A DNA stretch of 64,000 nt from Thiosocius sp963753845 (GTDB lineage: Bacteria > Pseudomonadota > Gammaproteobacteria > Chromatiales > Chromatiaceae): contig CAVWEI010000014.1 of NCBI GenBank assembly GCA_963753845.1, positions 62,001 through 126,000 of the forward strand. The letters run 5' to 3'. The stretch's first letter is position 1. Every line of letters starts with the position of its first letter. The notes beneath the pieces are model-generated. The model saw nothing but the letters and a program-made list of their open reading frames with translations, was not told the origin of the DNA and ran no database searches. Positions 46,957 to 55,699 of this stretch are shown here, piece after piece. Made by a program: the position numbers and the translations under genes.

Positions 46957-46995
46957 CATCTGGCGTCAGCCGGCCGGGGCCGGCACTGTGTCACT

Positions 46996-48849
46996 TCACC
47001 GGTCGATCTGTGACAAATCCCTCACTGCGCCGCGCGAAGCCGACGTGGTCAAGGCGGCATAGGCGCGCAGCGCCTGCGATACCTCGCGCTGACGATCGAC
47101 CGGCTTCCAGGCCCGCTCACCGCGGGCCTTCATGGACAGCCGGCGCTCGGTCAGGGTCTCGTCGCTGAGTGCAACTCGGATCGAGCGCTGTGGGATATCG
47201 ATCTCGATGACATCGCCCTCCTCCACCAGACCGATGTTGCCGCCCTCGGCCGCCTCGGGTGAACAGTGACCGATCGACAGGCCGGAGGTACCGCCGGAAA
47301 ATCGCCCGTCGGTGATCAGGGCGCAGGCCTTGCCCATACCCTTGGACTTCAGGTAACTGGTCGGGTATAGCATCTCCTGCATGCCCGGCCCTCCCTTGGG
47401 GCCCTCGTAGCGGATCAGCACCACGTCGCCCTCTTTGATCCCGTCCCCCAGGATTGCCTCGACGGCCGCATCCTGACTCTCGAAGATCCGCGCCGGCCCG
47501 GAAAACACCAGGATGGATTCATCCACGCCGGCAGTCTTTACGATACAGCCTTGCTCGGCCAGGTTGCCGTACAGCACCGCCAGTCCGCCGTCCTTCGAAT
47601 ACGCGTGTTCGATATCGCGGATGCAGCCCTGTGCGCGGTCGATATCCAGGTCCGGCCAATAGCTGTCCTGGCTGAACGCGACCTGGGTGGGGATGCCGCC
47701 GGGGCCGGCCAGGTAACGGTGACCGGCCTCGGATTCCCGGTTGCGCACCACGTCCCAGGCGTCCAGCCCGGCGCCCATACTGGTGCTGTGCACGGTATGG
47801 CAGTCACGATGGATCAGACCGCCGCGATCGAGCTCAGCGAGTATGCCGATCACGCCGCCGGCACGATGGACGTCCTCCATGTGGTACTGCTGGGTGGCCG
47901 GCGCCACCTTGCACAAGTTGGGTACCTTGCGGCTCATGCGGTCGATATCGCTCATGGTGAAATCGACCCCGGCCTCGTGCGCAGCCGCCAGCAGATGCAG
48001 CACCGTGTTGGTCGAGCCGCCCATCGCGATGTCCAGCGAGATGGCGTTCTCGAACGCCTCGAAGTTCGCGATACTGCGCGGCAATACGGTCGCGTCATCC
48101 TGCTCATACCAGCGCTTTGCCAGGTTGACCACCACACGGCCTGCCTCGAGAAACAGGTTTTTGCGCTCAGCGTGGGTTGCCAGCAGTGAACCGTTGCCGG
48201 GCAGCGAAAGGCCCAGCGCCTCGGTCAGGCAGTTCATCGAATTGGCGGTGAACATGCCGGAACAGGAACCACAGGTCGGACAGGCGGAACGCTCGATGGC
48301 TGCAACGTCTTCATCCGTCTCGCTGGGGTCGGCGGCCGAGACCATCGCATCGACCAGATCGAGCTTGACCTCGCCCCGGTTGGCCAGGCTGACCTTGCCG
48401 GCCTCCATCGGGCCGCCCGAGACGAACACCGTCGGGATATTGAGGCGCAGGGCCGCCATCAGCATCCCGGGGGTGATCTTGTCGCAATTGGAGATACACA
48501 CCAGGGCGTCTGCACAGTGCGCGTTGACCATGTACTCGACGCTGTCGGCGATCAGGTCGCGCGAAGGCAGCGAGTACAGCATGCCGCCGTGCCCCATGGC
48601 GATCCCGTCATCCACCGCGATGGTGTCGAACTCCTTGGCCACACCGCCTGCCTGCTCGATCTCGCGCGCCACCAGCTGCCCGAGGTCCTTGAGATGGACA
48701 TGCCCGGGCACGAACTGGGTGAAGGAATTCGCCACCGCGACGATCGGTTTGTCGAAATCACCGTCCTTCATGCCGGTCGCACGCCAAAGCGCGCGCGCGC
48801 CGGCCATATTGCGGCCATGAGTGGTGGTGCGGGAGCGGTACTGGGGCAT
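46996..48849 (-). CDS. ilvD: Dihydroxy-acid dehydratase
   Basis: A 617-residue Fe-S dehydratase of isoleucine/valine synthesis. The cluster cysteines appear in CISNCDKITPGM and CPTCGSCSGMFTANSMN, with further family blocks KSPSFT-like placement, GGSTNTVLHLLA, GGPGMQEML and TDGRFSGGTSGLSIGH. It is full length, transcribed alone, and ends at a strong terminator. Confidence 0.96.
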   Translation of the reverse strand: MPQYRSRTTTHGRNMAGARALWRATGMKDGDFDKPIVAVANSFTQFVPGHVHLKDLGQLVAREIEQAGGVAKEFDTIAVDDGIAMGHGGMLYSLPSRDLIADSVEYMVNAHCADALVCISNCDKITPGMLMAALRLNIPTVFVSGGPMEAGKVSLANRGEVKLDLVDAMVSAADPSETDEDVAAIERSACPTCGSCSGMFTANSMNCLTEALGLSLPGNGSLLATHAERKNLFLEAGRVVVNLAKRWYEQDDATVLPRSIANFEAFENAISLDIAMGGSTNTVLHLLAAAHEAGVDFTMSDIDRMSRKVPNLCKVAPATQQYHMEDVHRAGGVIGILAELDRGGLIHRDCHTVHSTSMGAGLDAWDVVRNRESEAGHRYLAGPGGIPTQVAFSQDSYWPDLDIDRAQGCIRDIEHAYSKDGGLAVLYGNLAEQGCIVKTAGVDESILVFSGPARIFESQDAAVEAILGDGIKEGDVVLIRYEGPKGGPGMQEMLYPTSYLKSKGMGKACALITDGRFSGGTSGLSIGHCSPEAAEGGNIGLVEEGDVIEIDIPQRSIRVALSDETLTERRLSMKARGERAWKPVDRQREVSQALRAYAALTTSASRGAVRDLSQIDR

Positions 48850-49009
48850 CGGGTTCTCCAGGCGATGGTTCGGGTGAGGCGCGCATTATCGCCATTCGGC
48901 CGTCACGAAGAAACCGCCACACAGTCCGGGTTTGGTACGACCATCCGGCAGAAGGCTATACTCAGCTTAACCGGCCAACAATCTGTACGTCCGTCTGATA
49001 AGCAATGCC

Positions 49010-49600
49010 ATGCCGAAGAAAAGCGAACGAACACGCCAGCGGATCGTAGAGGCCGCCAATCGGCTTTTCTACCACCAGGGATACAACCAGACCTCGTTCA
49101 GCGACGTGGTGCAGGCAGCGAACGTGCCGCGCGGCAACATCTATTACTACTTCAAGACCAAGGACGAGATCCTCGAGGCCGCCATCAACTACCGTACCGG
49201 ACGCATCAGCCAGATGCTCGAACACTGGAACGGCAGCTACCATACCCCGATCGAACGCCTGCAACGTTTCATCGACATCCTCTCCGACAGCGCCGACGCG
49301 ATCATGCGCTACGGTTGCCCGATGGGCACACTGAACACGGAGCTGGGCAAGGGACAGGGCGATCTCCAGCAACAGGCCGAAAACCTGTTCAAGGTGTTCG
49401 AGAGCTGGCTGTCGGACCAGTTCGCGGAACTCGGTTACGCGGGACGGGCGCACGAACTCGCACTGCGCCTGATGTCGTACGGCCAGGGCATCAGCGTAAT
49501 GGCGCACGTGCACAACGACCCCGGCTTCCTGCGTCGCGAAAAGGAACGCCTGCATCGATGGGTCGACCAGTTGGCAGAAGGAAACGACGAATGCGCCTGA
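49010..49600 (+). CDS. TetR-family transcriptional regulator
   Basis: A 196-residue regulator with an N-terminal TetR helix-turn-helix (RQRIVEAANRLFYHQGYNQTSFSDVVQAANVPRGNIYYYFKTKDEIL, 9-54) and a helical ligand domain containing CPMGTLNTELG and RLMSYGQG. The target is unknown. It is divergent from ilvD and 89 bp upstream of the EAL gene. No palindromic operator was obvious in 48850-49009. Confidence 0.9.
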   Translation: MPKKSERTRQRIVEAANRLFYHQGYNQTSFSDVVQAANVPRGNIYYYFKTKDEILEAAINYRTGRISQMLEHWNGSYHTPIERLQRFIDILSDSADAIMRYGCPMGTLNTELGKGQGDLQQQAENLFKVFESWLSDQFAELGYAGRAHELALRLMSYGQGISVMAHVHNDPGFLRREKERLHRWVDQLAEGNDECA

Positions 49601-49689
49601 GCCCGCGCCGGCAAATCGGTGCACCGATATTCTGATCCGGGCGGGCGTCGCCCTGACACCCGGGTACCAATACGGGAATCCCGATCCAT

Positions 49690-50478
49690 ATGGACATAAA
49701 CACTCAGGAAATCGAAGAGGCCCTGGCCGATGGGCATTTCTTCCTGGAGTATCTGCCGATCATGAGGATCGGGGAAGGCACCTGCATGGGGGCCGAAGCC
49801 CTCATCCGGTGGCAACGCGATACCCAGGTCGTACAACCGCTGGACTTTATTCCCTACCTCGAAAACACCCCGCTTTCGGGGCTTCTTACCTACTGGGTGA
49901 TCGAAAAGGTTGCAGAAGAACTCGGTGACTGGCTGCGTGATACCGAAGACGGGCGCATAAGCATCAATGTGCCGCCGGAGATCCTTGGCAGGGGTGGACT
50001 GCTTTACTCGGTGACCAAGTGCGGCCTTGCGGATGTCATGCACAAGCTGATCATGGAGATCACGGAAAGGGGCGTACCTGATCAACTGGCGATAAAGGCG
50101 ATCGAAGGAAGCAAGAAAAAGGGCGTAACCGTCTGCCTGGATGACGTTGGGATCAGCAGCGAAAACCTCATCCTGCTGATTCGCGCGAACGTCGACATGG
50201 TGAAGCTGGACAAGTCTTTCGCGGACAGCATGCTGGCCCCGGACTGGTCAGCAGACGCCATCCGGGGTCTCACCGCCGTTACCCAATCCGCAGCCGTACA
50301 GATCATAGCGGAGGGTGTCGAAACCGAGTTTCAACACAACTGTTTCCGCGATGCCGGGGTTCAGATGGCGCAGGGCTGGCACTATTCAGAGCCACTTCGT
50401 GCCGCGGATTTCATGGCGTTCTTCCGCAGCCGAAACGGCATGGCTCATGCGCCCCCACTTCCCGCCCCCACGGCTTGA
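49690..50478 (+). CDS. EAL-domain c-di-GMP phosphodiesterase (single domain)
   Basis: A 262-residue single-domain EAL protein. Catalytic elements are mostly present: GAEALIRW (EAL), ISINVPPEIL (Asn), MEITERG (Glu), CLDDVGISSENL (both Asp of DDFG), VKLDKSF (Lys) and IIAEGVETE (Glu). Loop 6 reads DDVGISS instead of DDFGTGYS, which may lower activity. There are no sensor domains or membrane segments. Confidence 0.88.
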   Translation: MDINTQEIEEALADGHFFLEYLPIMRIGEGTCMGAEALIRWQRDTQVVQPLDFIPYLENTPLSGLLTYWVIEKVAEELGDWLRDTEDGRISINVPPEILGRGGLLYSVTKCGLADVMHKLIMEITERGVPDQLAIKAIEGSKKKGVTVCLDDVGISSENLILLIRANVDMVKLDKSFADSMLAPDWSADAIRGLTAVTQSAAVQIIAEGVETEFQHNCFRDAGVQMAQGWHYSEPLRAADFMAFFRSRNGMAHAPPLPAPTA

Positions 50479-50675
50479 ACACATTCACTGCCGCTCGAGC
50501 GATGGCGTTCTCAGCGCAGCGATCGGTGACGTGGGGGCATCGCTATGCTGGGAATTCATTCGATCACCGACTGCGGCCATGATGCCGGGGAGATCAGAGC
50601 TCGTGGTCGGTGGTTCATGCTGGTGGACCCTGCCGAACGGTTGCCCGACCATTCCTGCAATAGCTTGCCTTGCCT

Positions 50676-51401
50676 TCAAGCCGGCATAAACGGCAGACGC
50701 CTGTAGGCGCCGTCACGCAGTTCGTGTGCGCGCTCAAGCATGATACGCCAGTCCTCGCTGATGGTCGCCAGCGATGCCTTATCTGCTGCAGCCGCCTCGG
50801 CGTCGAGCAGGCGCAACATCAGCGTGAGTTCGGCACGTTGTGTCTTCAATGAGACGGCCTCGACCTGTCCCGATTTCTGACGCCGGCGCTGCATCAACTG
50901 CAGTGCGCGTTTGGCGCGCTCGATTTGATCTCGCAACGGAAGTGTCAGATCGAACCCCAGGGCCACCCGTGCGGGATCGTCACCCAACCATTCATGATCA
51001 TCATGGCCGACGACCGGGATGCCCTCGTCAACCTGCTCCCGCCACTGCAGCCGCTGGCCACCAACAGGGTCGTCTTCCGCCGGACTCGCCGGGAATTTGT
51101 AAAAACCCCAACGTGCACCCATCGCACATTCGATCAGGACCTTGTACCGGTCCACGCGACAATCGCTGTCCGGGCAGTCCTGCACACTCACCCAGGCACG
51201 AGGGTCTGCCTTCCAGGCGCAGAAATCACGTTGCGGCGGCCTACCGTAGGCCGCCTCCAGGGCAGCCCACACTTCGTTGAATGCCGACCATTCGGCCTGG
51301 TATTGCGGGTTGCGGCGCAGAAACTGCCATGCCCACTGGGCACCGTCAAAGCTGTGGGTACAGGCGTAACACTCAGGTTCATTCCAGTCGGCAAATGGCA
51401 T
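50676..51401 (-). CDS. Small predicted regulator with DUF6499-like N-terminus
   Basis: A 241-residue cytosolic protein. Its N-terminus (DWNEPECYACTHSFDGAQWAWQFLRRNPQYQAEW, about 5-38) resembles the transcriptional-regulator-like domain (DUF6499) of proteins often found on integrative elements. The middle is Trp-rich (ACAWKADPRAWVSVQD region). The C-terminus (about 140-225) is helical and basic. The start at ATG 51401 was chosen because the upstream frame is antisense to argE. I cannot assign a function with confidence; it is divergent from argE with a 60-bp gap. Confidence 0.65.
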   Translation of the reverse strand: MPFADWNEPECYACTHSFDGAQWAWQFLRRNPQYQAEWSAFNEVWAALEAAYGRPPQRDFCAWKADPRAWVSVQDCPDSDCRVDRYKVLIECAMGARWGFYKFPASPAEDDPVGGQRLQWREQVDEGIPVVGHDDHEWLGDDPARVALGFDLTLPLRDQIERAKRALQLMQRRRQKSGQVEAVSLKTQRAELTLMLRLLDAEAAAADKASLATISEDWRIMLERAHELRDGAYRRLPFMPA

Positions 51402-51461
51402 GCACTCATGGTACCCCAGGAGCACTGGACGGCCACGCGGGCATGGTCCAATCTTGCGCAG

Positions 51462-52610
51462 ATGAGATACCCCACATTGCACGAAATGATGCGACATCTG
51501 ATCGGCTCGCCGTCGATCAGCAGTGTCAGCCCGGAATGGGACCAGTCGAACGCCCAGATCATCGACCACCTGGCCGACTGGTGCGAAGCAGCGGGGTTGA
51601 GAGTCGAACGCCTGCCGATTGCCGGACATCCGGGGAAGTTCAACCTGGTGGCGACCGCTGGCAGCGGACCCGACGGCCTCGTGCTTTCCGGCCATACCGA
51701 TACCGTTCCGTGCAACGAGGCACTCTGGCAGTCCGATCCCTTCACGCTCACCGAACGCGACGGGCGCTGGTATGGCCTGGGAAGCTGCGACATGAAGGGT
51801 TTCTTCGCGGTCGTTCTCGCGGCGATCCGGGACATCGACCTCACGACGCTCAAACATCCGCTGATCCTGCTGGCCACGGCGGATGAGGAAAGCGGCATGT
51901 GTGGTGCCAAGTCATTGCTGGAGGCGCACCGCCAGTTGGGTCGATATGCCGTGATCGGCGAACCGACCGGTCTCAAACCGATTCGGCTGCACAAGGGTGT
52001 AGGCATGGAGGCCATCCGCCTGCAGGGGCGCGCCGGACATTCCAGTGATCCGGCGCTCGGCATCAACGCGCTCGAAGGCATGCATCATGTCATGACCGAA
52101 CTGATCGCCTGGCGCAGCGAACTGCAGGCGCGTTACCGCAACCCGCTGTTCACGGTAGATGTGCCGACCATCAATCTCGGCCACATCCACGGCGGCGACA
52201 ATCCCAATCGCATCTGCGGGCAGTGCGAACTGCATTTCGATATCAGGCCTCTGCCCGGCATGAACCTCGAGGAGCTTCGCGGAGAGATCGACCGGCGCAT
52301 CGGCCGGCGCCTGGAGGGCAGCGGCCTGATCTTCGAACGCATATCGCTGTTCGAGGGTATCCCTGCGATGGATACACCGGCGGATTCCCCGATCGTCAGG
52401 GCCGCCGAGGCACTTACCGGTTTCAGCGCGGGCGCGGTTGCGTTCGGCACCGAGGGGCCTTACCTGAACGGCTTGGGTATGCAGACCGTCATCATGGGGC
52501 CGGGCAGTATCGACCAGGCACATCAACCCGACGAGTTTCTGGCCCTGGACCAGGTCGAACCGGCAAAACGGATCATTCGTGAGTTGGTGGCGCGATTCTG
52601 CATGACCTGA
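51462..52610 (+). CDS. argE: Acetylornithine deacetylase
   Basis: A 382-residue M20-family zinc hydrolase releasing ornithine from N-acetylornithine. It has LSGHTDTVPCNE, YGLGSCDMKGFFA, ATADEESGMCGAKSL, VIGEPTGL and the late GTEGPYLNGLG with GPGSIDQAHQPDE, in ArgE order. I start at ATG 51462, the family N-terminus. It is followed by argA after 274 bp. Having ArgE together with ArgA implies the linear acetyl pathway. Confidence 0.93.
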   Translation: MRYPTLHEMMRHLIGSPSISSVSPEWDQSNAQIIDHLADWCEAAGLRVERLPIAGHPGKFNLVATAGSGPDGLVLSGHTDTVPCNEALWQSDPFTLTERDGRWYGLGSCDMKGFFAVVLAAIRDIDLTTLKHPLILLATADEESGMCGAKSLLEAHRQLGRYAVIGEPTGLKPIRLHKGVGMEAIRLQGRAGHSSDPALGINALEGMHHVMTELIAWRSELQARYRNPLFTVDVPTINLGHIHGGDNPNRICGQCELHFDIRPLPGMNLEELRGEIDRRIGRRLEGSGLIFERISLFEGIPAMDTPADSPIVRAAEALTGFSAGAVAFGTEGPYLNGLGMQTVIMGPGSIDQAHQPDEFLALDQVEPAKRIIRELVARFCMT

Positions 52611-52884
52611 CCCCCCACCATCGTCTGGCCCACCGCAGGCATGGACAGTTCAGCCCGCCGCCGGCCAGTGCAACCCGGGGCGTCCGTCGCCCCGTCACTC
52701 CACCACCAAGACCATGCATTGCATGACCGTGTCAGTGGCACACGGAGTGTGAGGGCCGCCCCGAGAAGACGCACCTGCACCAGGCGGCGCCGCAAGCTTG
52801 CCGCACCGATGAGACCCCGCCGCTTCACTTGCAGGCTGCGGCCCATTATTCTGCAGGTCCGACGCAACTGATGACGGCAGGGCC

Positions 52885-54207
52885 GTGAGCAAGCAGAACA
52901 AGAACACCACGGGCTTTGTCGACTGGTTTCGGCAGTCGTCACCCTACATCCATACCCACCGCGGCAAGGTCTTCGTGCTGTCGTTTGGTGGCGAGGCACT
53001 CACCGGAGATGGGTTTGCCGATCTGATACACGACATCGCCCTGCTCAATGGCCTGGGCATCCGCCTGGTGCTGATCCCGGGCGCGCGTCCGCAGATCGAA
53101 CAGCAGCTCGCCAATCGTGGCGCCAAGATGCAGGTGGTGAATGGCCTGAGGGTCACCGACGGAAATGCCCTTGCCTGTGTCAAGGAGGCCAATGGCTCGG
53201 TGCGGGTCGAGATCGAGGCCCTGTTGTCCATGGGGCTGGCGAGTTCGCCGATGGCAGGGGTGCGCATCCGGGTCGGCTCGGGCAATTTCGTGACCGCCAA
53301 ACCACTCGGCGTGATCGATGGCATCGACTACCAGCACACGGGCGAGGTCCGCCGGGTCGACGCCGAAGCCATCCGGTGCCTGCTGGACAGCGGCAGCATT
53401 GCCCTGGTCCCGGCACTGGGTTATTCACCGACCGGCGAGGTCTTCAATCTCAGCGCCGCAGACGTGGCGGCTGCCGTGGCCGCCACCCTGGGCGCGGACA
53501 AGCTGATCTTTCTGACCGAAAACAAGGTTGCGGACGGGCGTGGCCGCCTGATCAGCAGCATGGTGCCGCGCGAGGTCGATCAGCTGATCCTCAGGCGCAA
53601 GCGGATGACCGAGGACCTGACGCGCGTCTTGCAGAATGCCGCTGTGGCCTGCCGCGACGGGGTCAACCGGGTGCATATCCTCGACCGTCATCACGAGGGC
53701 ATCCTGTTGTCCGAGCTGTTCACCCGCGACGGTGCGGGTACCCTGATCACTGCAGAACCCTACGAGGTCACCCGCATCGCCCGCATCGAAGATGTCGGCG
53801 GCATCCTCGAGCTGATCGAGCCGATGGAAAGCGCCGGGGTGCTGGTCAAACGCTCACGTGAACTCCTCGAACAGGAGATTGACCAGTTCACGGTGGTCGA
53901 GCGCGACGGTGCAATCATCGCCTGCGCCGCGCTCTATCCCTTTCCGGACGACAGCCTGGCCGAGCTGGCCTGTGTGGCCGTGCACCCGGACTACCGCACC
54001 GCCGGCCGCGGCGACACCCTGTTGCGGCATATCGAGGGCGTGGCCCGGTCCAGGGGCATCGACGGCCTGTTCGTACTGTCGACCCGCACCACGCACTGGT
54101 TCCGCGAGCGTGGCTTCCTCAATGCGCCCGTGGAACGCCTGCCCAGGCGTCGGCGCGATCTGTACAACTGGCGCCGTAACTCCAAGGTCTTCATAAAACC
54201 CTTGTAG
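52885..54207 (+). CDS. argA: N-acetylglutamate synthase
   Basis: A 440-residue enzyme for the first step of arginine synthesis. It has an N-terminal amino-acid-kinase domain (about 1-285: VFVLSFGGEAL, LIPGARPQIEQQLANRG), which binds arginine for feedback control in this class, and a C-terminal GNAT acetyltransferase (about 295-440: LACVAVHPDYRTAGRGDTLL). The start is GTG 52885. It lies in the same direction as argE. Confidence 0.95.
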   Translation: MSKQNKNTTGFVDWFRQSSPYIHTHRGKVFVLSFGGEALTGDGFADLIHDIALLNGLGIRLVLIPGARPQIEQQLANRGAKMQVVNGLRVTDGNALACVKEANGSVRVEIEALLSMGLASSPMAGVRIRVGSGNFVTAKPLGVIDGIDYQHTGEVRRVDAEAIRCLLDSGSIALVPALGYSPTGEVFNLSAADVAAAVAATLGADKLIFLTENKVADGRGRLISSMVPREVDQLILRRKRMTEDLTRVLQNAAVACRDGVNRVHILDRHHEGILLSELFTRDGAGTLITAEPYEVTRIARIEDVGGILELIEPMESAGVLVKRSRELLEQEIDQFTVVERDGAIIACAALYPFPDDSLAELACVAVHPDYRTAGRGDTLLRHIEGVARSRGIDGLFVLSTRTTHWFRERGFLNAPVERLPRRRRDLYNWRRNSKVFIKPL

Positions 54208-54239
54208 TTGCACAACAGCACCCGGGATCCTGTGGCGAC

Positions 54240-54290
54240 CGCGCACCTTCAAGGTGCGCGATCCGATCGAATTGCACGCCTCTTGTGCAA
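54240..54290 (+). promoter_or_regulatory. Palindrome and dyad between argA and the small membrane protein
   Basis: A 21-bp odd palindrome centred at 54250 (arms GCGCACCTT / AAGGTGCGC) is followed by TTGCAC-N7-GTGCAA and A/T-rich sequence (54271-54295). The second dyad could end the argA transcript; the first looks like a protein-binding site. Confidence 0.4.
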
Positions 54291-54368
54291 AAAATTGCCC
54301 AAACAGGCGGATTTTGCATGGCACGGCAATTGCGTCCGCTCGGTTACCCCCGGCGGAGAGGAGCCACC

Positions 54369-54503
54369 ATGCCTTACCGGAAGCGTCATACCAGAGCCGC
54401 GACGGACCACCACCGCCAGGCCCTGCCCGCGGTGCTGTATCTCGGCGGCGTACTGTTGTTGATCAACGCCTGGCTGGTCAGCCAGCAGCTGCTCAGGTTC
54501 TGA
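54369..54503 (+). CDS. Small single-helix membrane protein (44 residues)
   Basis: An ATG at 54369 preceded by an excellent ribosome site (GGAGAGGAG, six bases upstream) opens a 44-codon frame. It has a basic N-terminus (YRKRHTRAATDHHRQ) followed by one hydrophobic helix (VLYLGGVLLLINAWLVSQQLL). No family is recognised. The positive-inside rule predicts the N-terminus in the cytoplasm. It converges with the LysR gene (18 bp between stops). Confidence 0.6.
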   Translation: MPYRKRHTRAATDHHRQALPAVLYLGGVLLLINAWLVSQQLLRF

Positions 54504-54521
54504 AGACCTCGCAACGGCAAC

Positions 54522-55430
54522 TCAGCTCTCGGGCACCAGCTCGCGAATCAGCTTGATGAAGGCCTCGGCGACCGGGTTGTCGAGATTGGTTCGCGTGCGG
54601 GCTATCCATAGGGTCCGTCTGATCCGCAGGCCCTCGATACGGATATGATGCAGTTCGCGATCCTCGATGGCACCTCTCACGGCGAAGCGCGGCAGAAAAC
54701 TGACGTGCCGGCCGCGTTCCAGTATCTCGACTATGGTGTCGGTCGAGCCGACCTCCATCGCGATCGGCAGCGTGTGGATGCTGATATCGGCCAGCGCGCG
54801 ATCCAGCGTGAGCCGCATGGATGATTCGCGTTCGCGCAGCACGTAGTTCAGTTGCGGAATCTCGGCGACCGCGAGCATCTCGCAACTGCCCAGCACGTGC
54901 CTGGGCGAACAGACCAGGACGAGTTCGTCGTCGAGCCATTTCTGTACCAGCACATCCGGGTGGTCTGGCTGGATCTCGGTGAGCGCCAGATCGGCAAGAC
55001 CGGTCGCCAGCCGGGTTTGTATACTGCGGCTGTAGCCCACCCGGCTGTCGATCCGGTAGTCCGGGTAGGCATCGGCAAAGGCCAGCAGCAGGTCCGGCAG
55101 CAGATGCTCGCCGATCGACTGGGTGACCGCCAGTCGCAGGCGGTCGCGTCCTGCCTTCAACTGCCGGAGATCGCTGAGCAGTTCGACCTGGTGGTCCATG
55201 ACCAGCCTAGCGTAGAGGTACACGCGCTCACCCGCCGTGGTCAGTCGCAGCCGGCCCGCCTCGCGCACCATGAGCTCGATGCCGAAACACCGCTCCAGGG
55301 CCCGCAAACGCTTGGTGACGGCGGGCTGGCCGACGTGCATCGCCCGACCAGCCTCGGCCACACCGCCACGCTCGACGATTTCCCGCAGGGTCGCAAGGGC
55401 CTTCAGGTCCGGCAAATTTTTATATTCCAT
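54522..55430 (-). CDS. LysR-family transcriptional regulator
   Basis: A 302-residue LysR protein with an N-terminal winged helix-turn-helix (LREIVERGGVAEAGRAMHVGQPAVTKRLRALE, about 15-46) and a substrate-binding domain (about 95-295). It is divergent from the SLC13-type transporter gene 270 bp away, which is its most likely target. The inducer is unknown. Confidence 0.9.
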   Translation of the reverse strand: MEYKNLPDLKALATLREIVERGGVAEAGRAMHVGQPAVTKRLRALERCFGIELMVREAGRLRLTTAGERVYLYARLVMDHQVELLSDLRQLKAGRDRLRLAVTQSIGEHLLPDLLLAFADAYPDYRIDSRVGYSRSIQTRLATGLADLALTEIQPDHPDVLVQKWLDDELVLVCSPRHVLGSCEMLAVAEIPQLNYVLRERESSMRLTLDRALADISIHTLPIAMEVGSTDTIVEILERGRHVSFLPRFAVRGAIEDRELHHIRIEGLRIRRTLWIARTRTNLDNPVAEAFIKLIRELVPES

Positions 55431-55450
55431 ATGGGAATGTTAGCTTTTTA

Positions 55451-55467
55451 GTATTCATTAGCAATAC
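55451..55467. promoter_or_regulatory. Candidate LysR-binding dyad
   Basis: GTATT-N7-AATAC in the intergenic region 21 bp upstream of the LysR start, a form typical of autoregulatory LysR sites. Confidence 0.4.
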
Positions 55468-55699
55468 CCCGGGATATCCCGCAGAATCTGTAGTGTTTGC
55501 GCGCCGCTGACGCGAAAGCACCGCCATCTCGGCGGTCAAGTCGGCCCCGCACCGATTTCCTTGACGGAATTTCGCCCCGGATCGCGGTGTTTCCCGCGAT
55601 GACCGGGGGCCATCCGCCGACCTTCGCGTCCCGGACCACAGCGCCGCACCCACGGTCGCTTATCCGGGACCGGCTGAGACAGTTTCAAGAGGTACACGC

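Noticed and set aside
50479..50675. Possible 53-residue frame starting at about 50543
   Set aside because: No ribosome site and no recognisable family; the frame ends inside the downstream gene.
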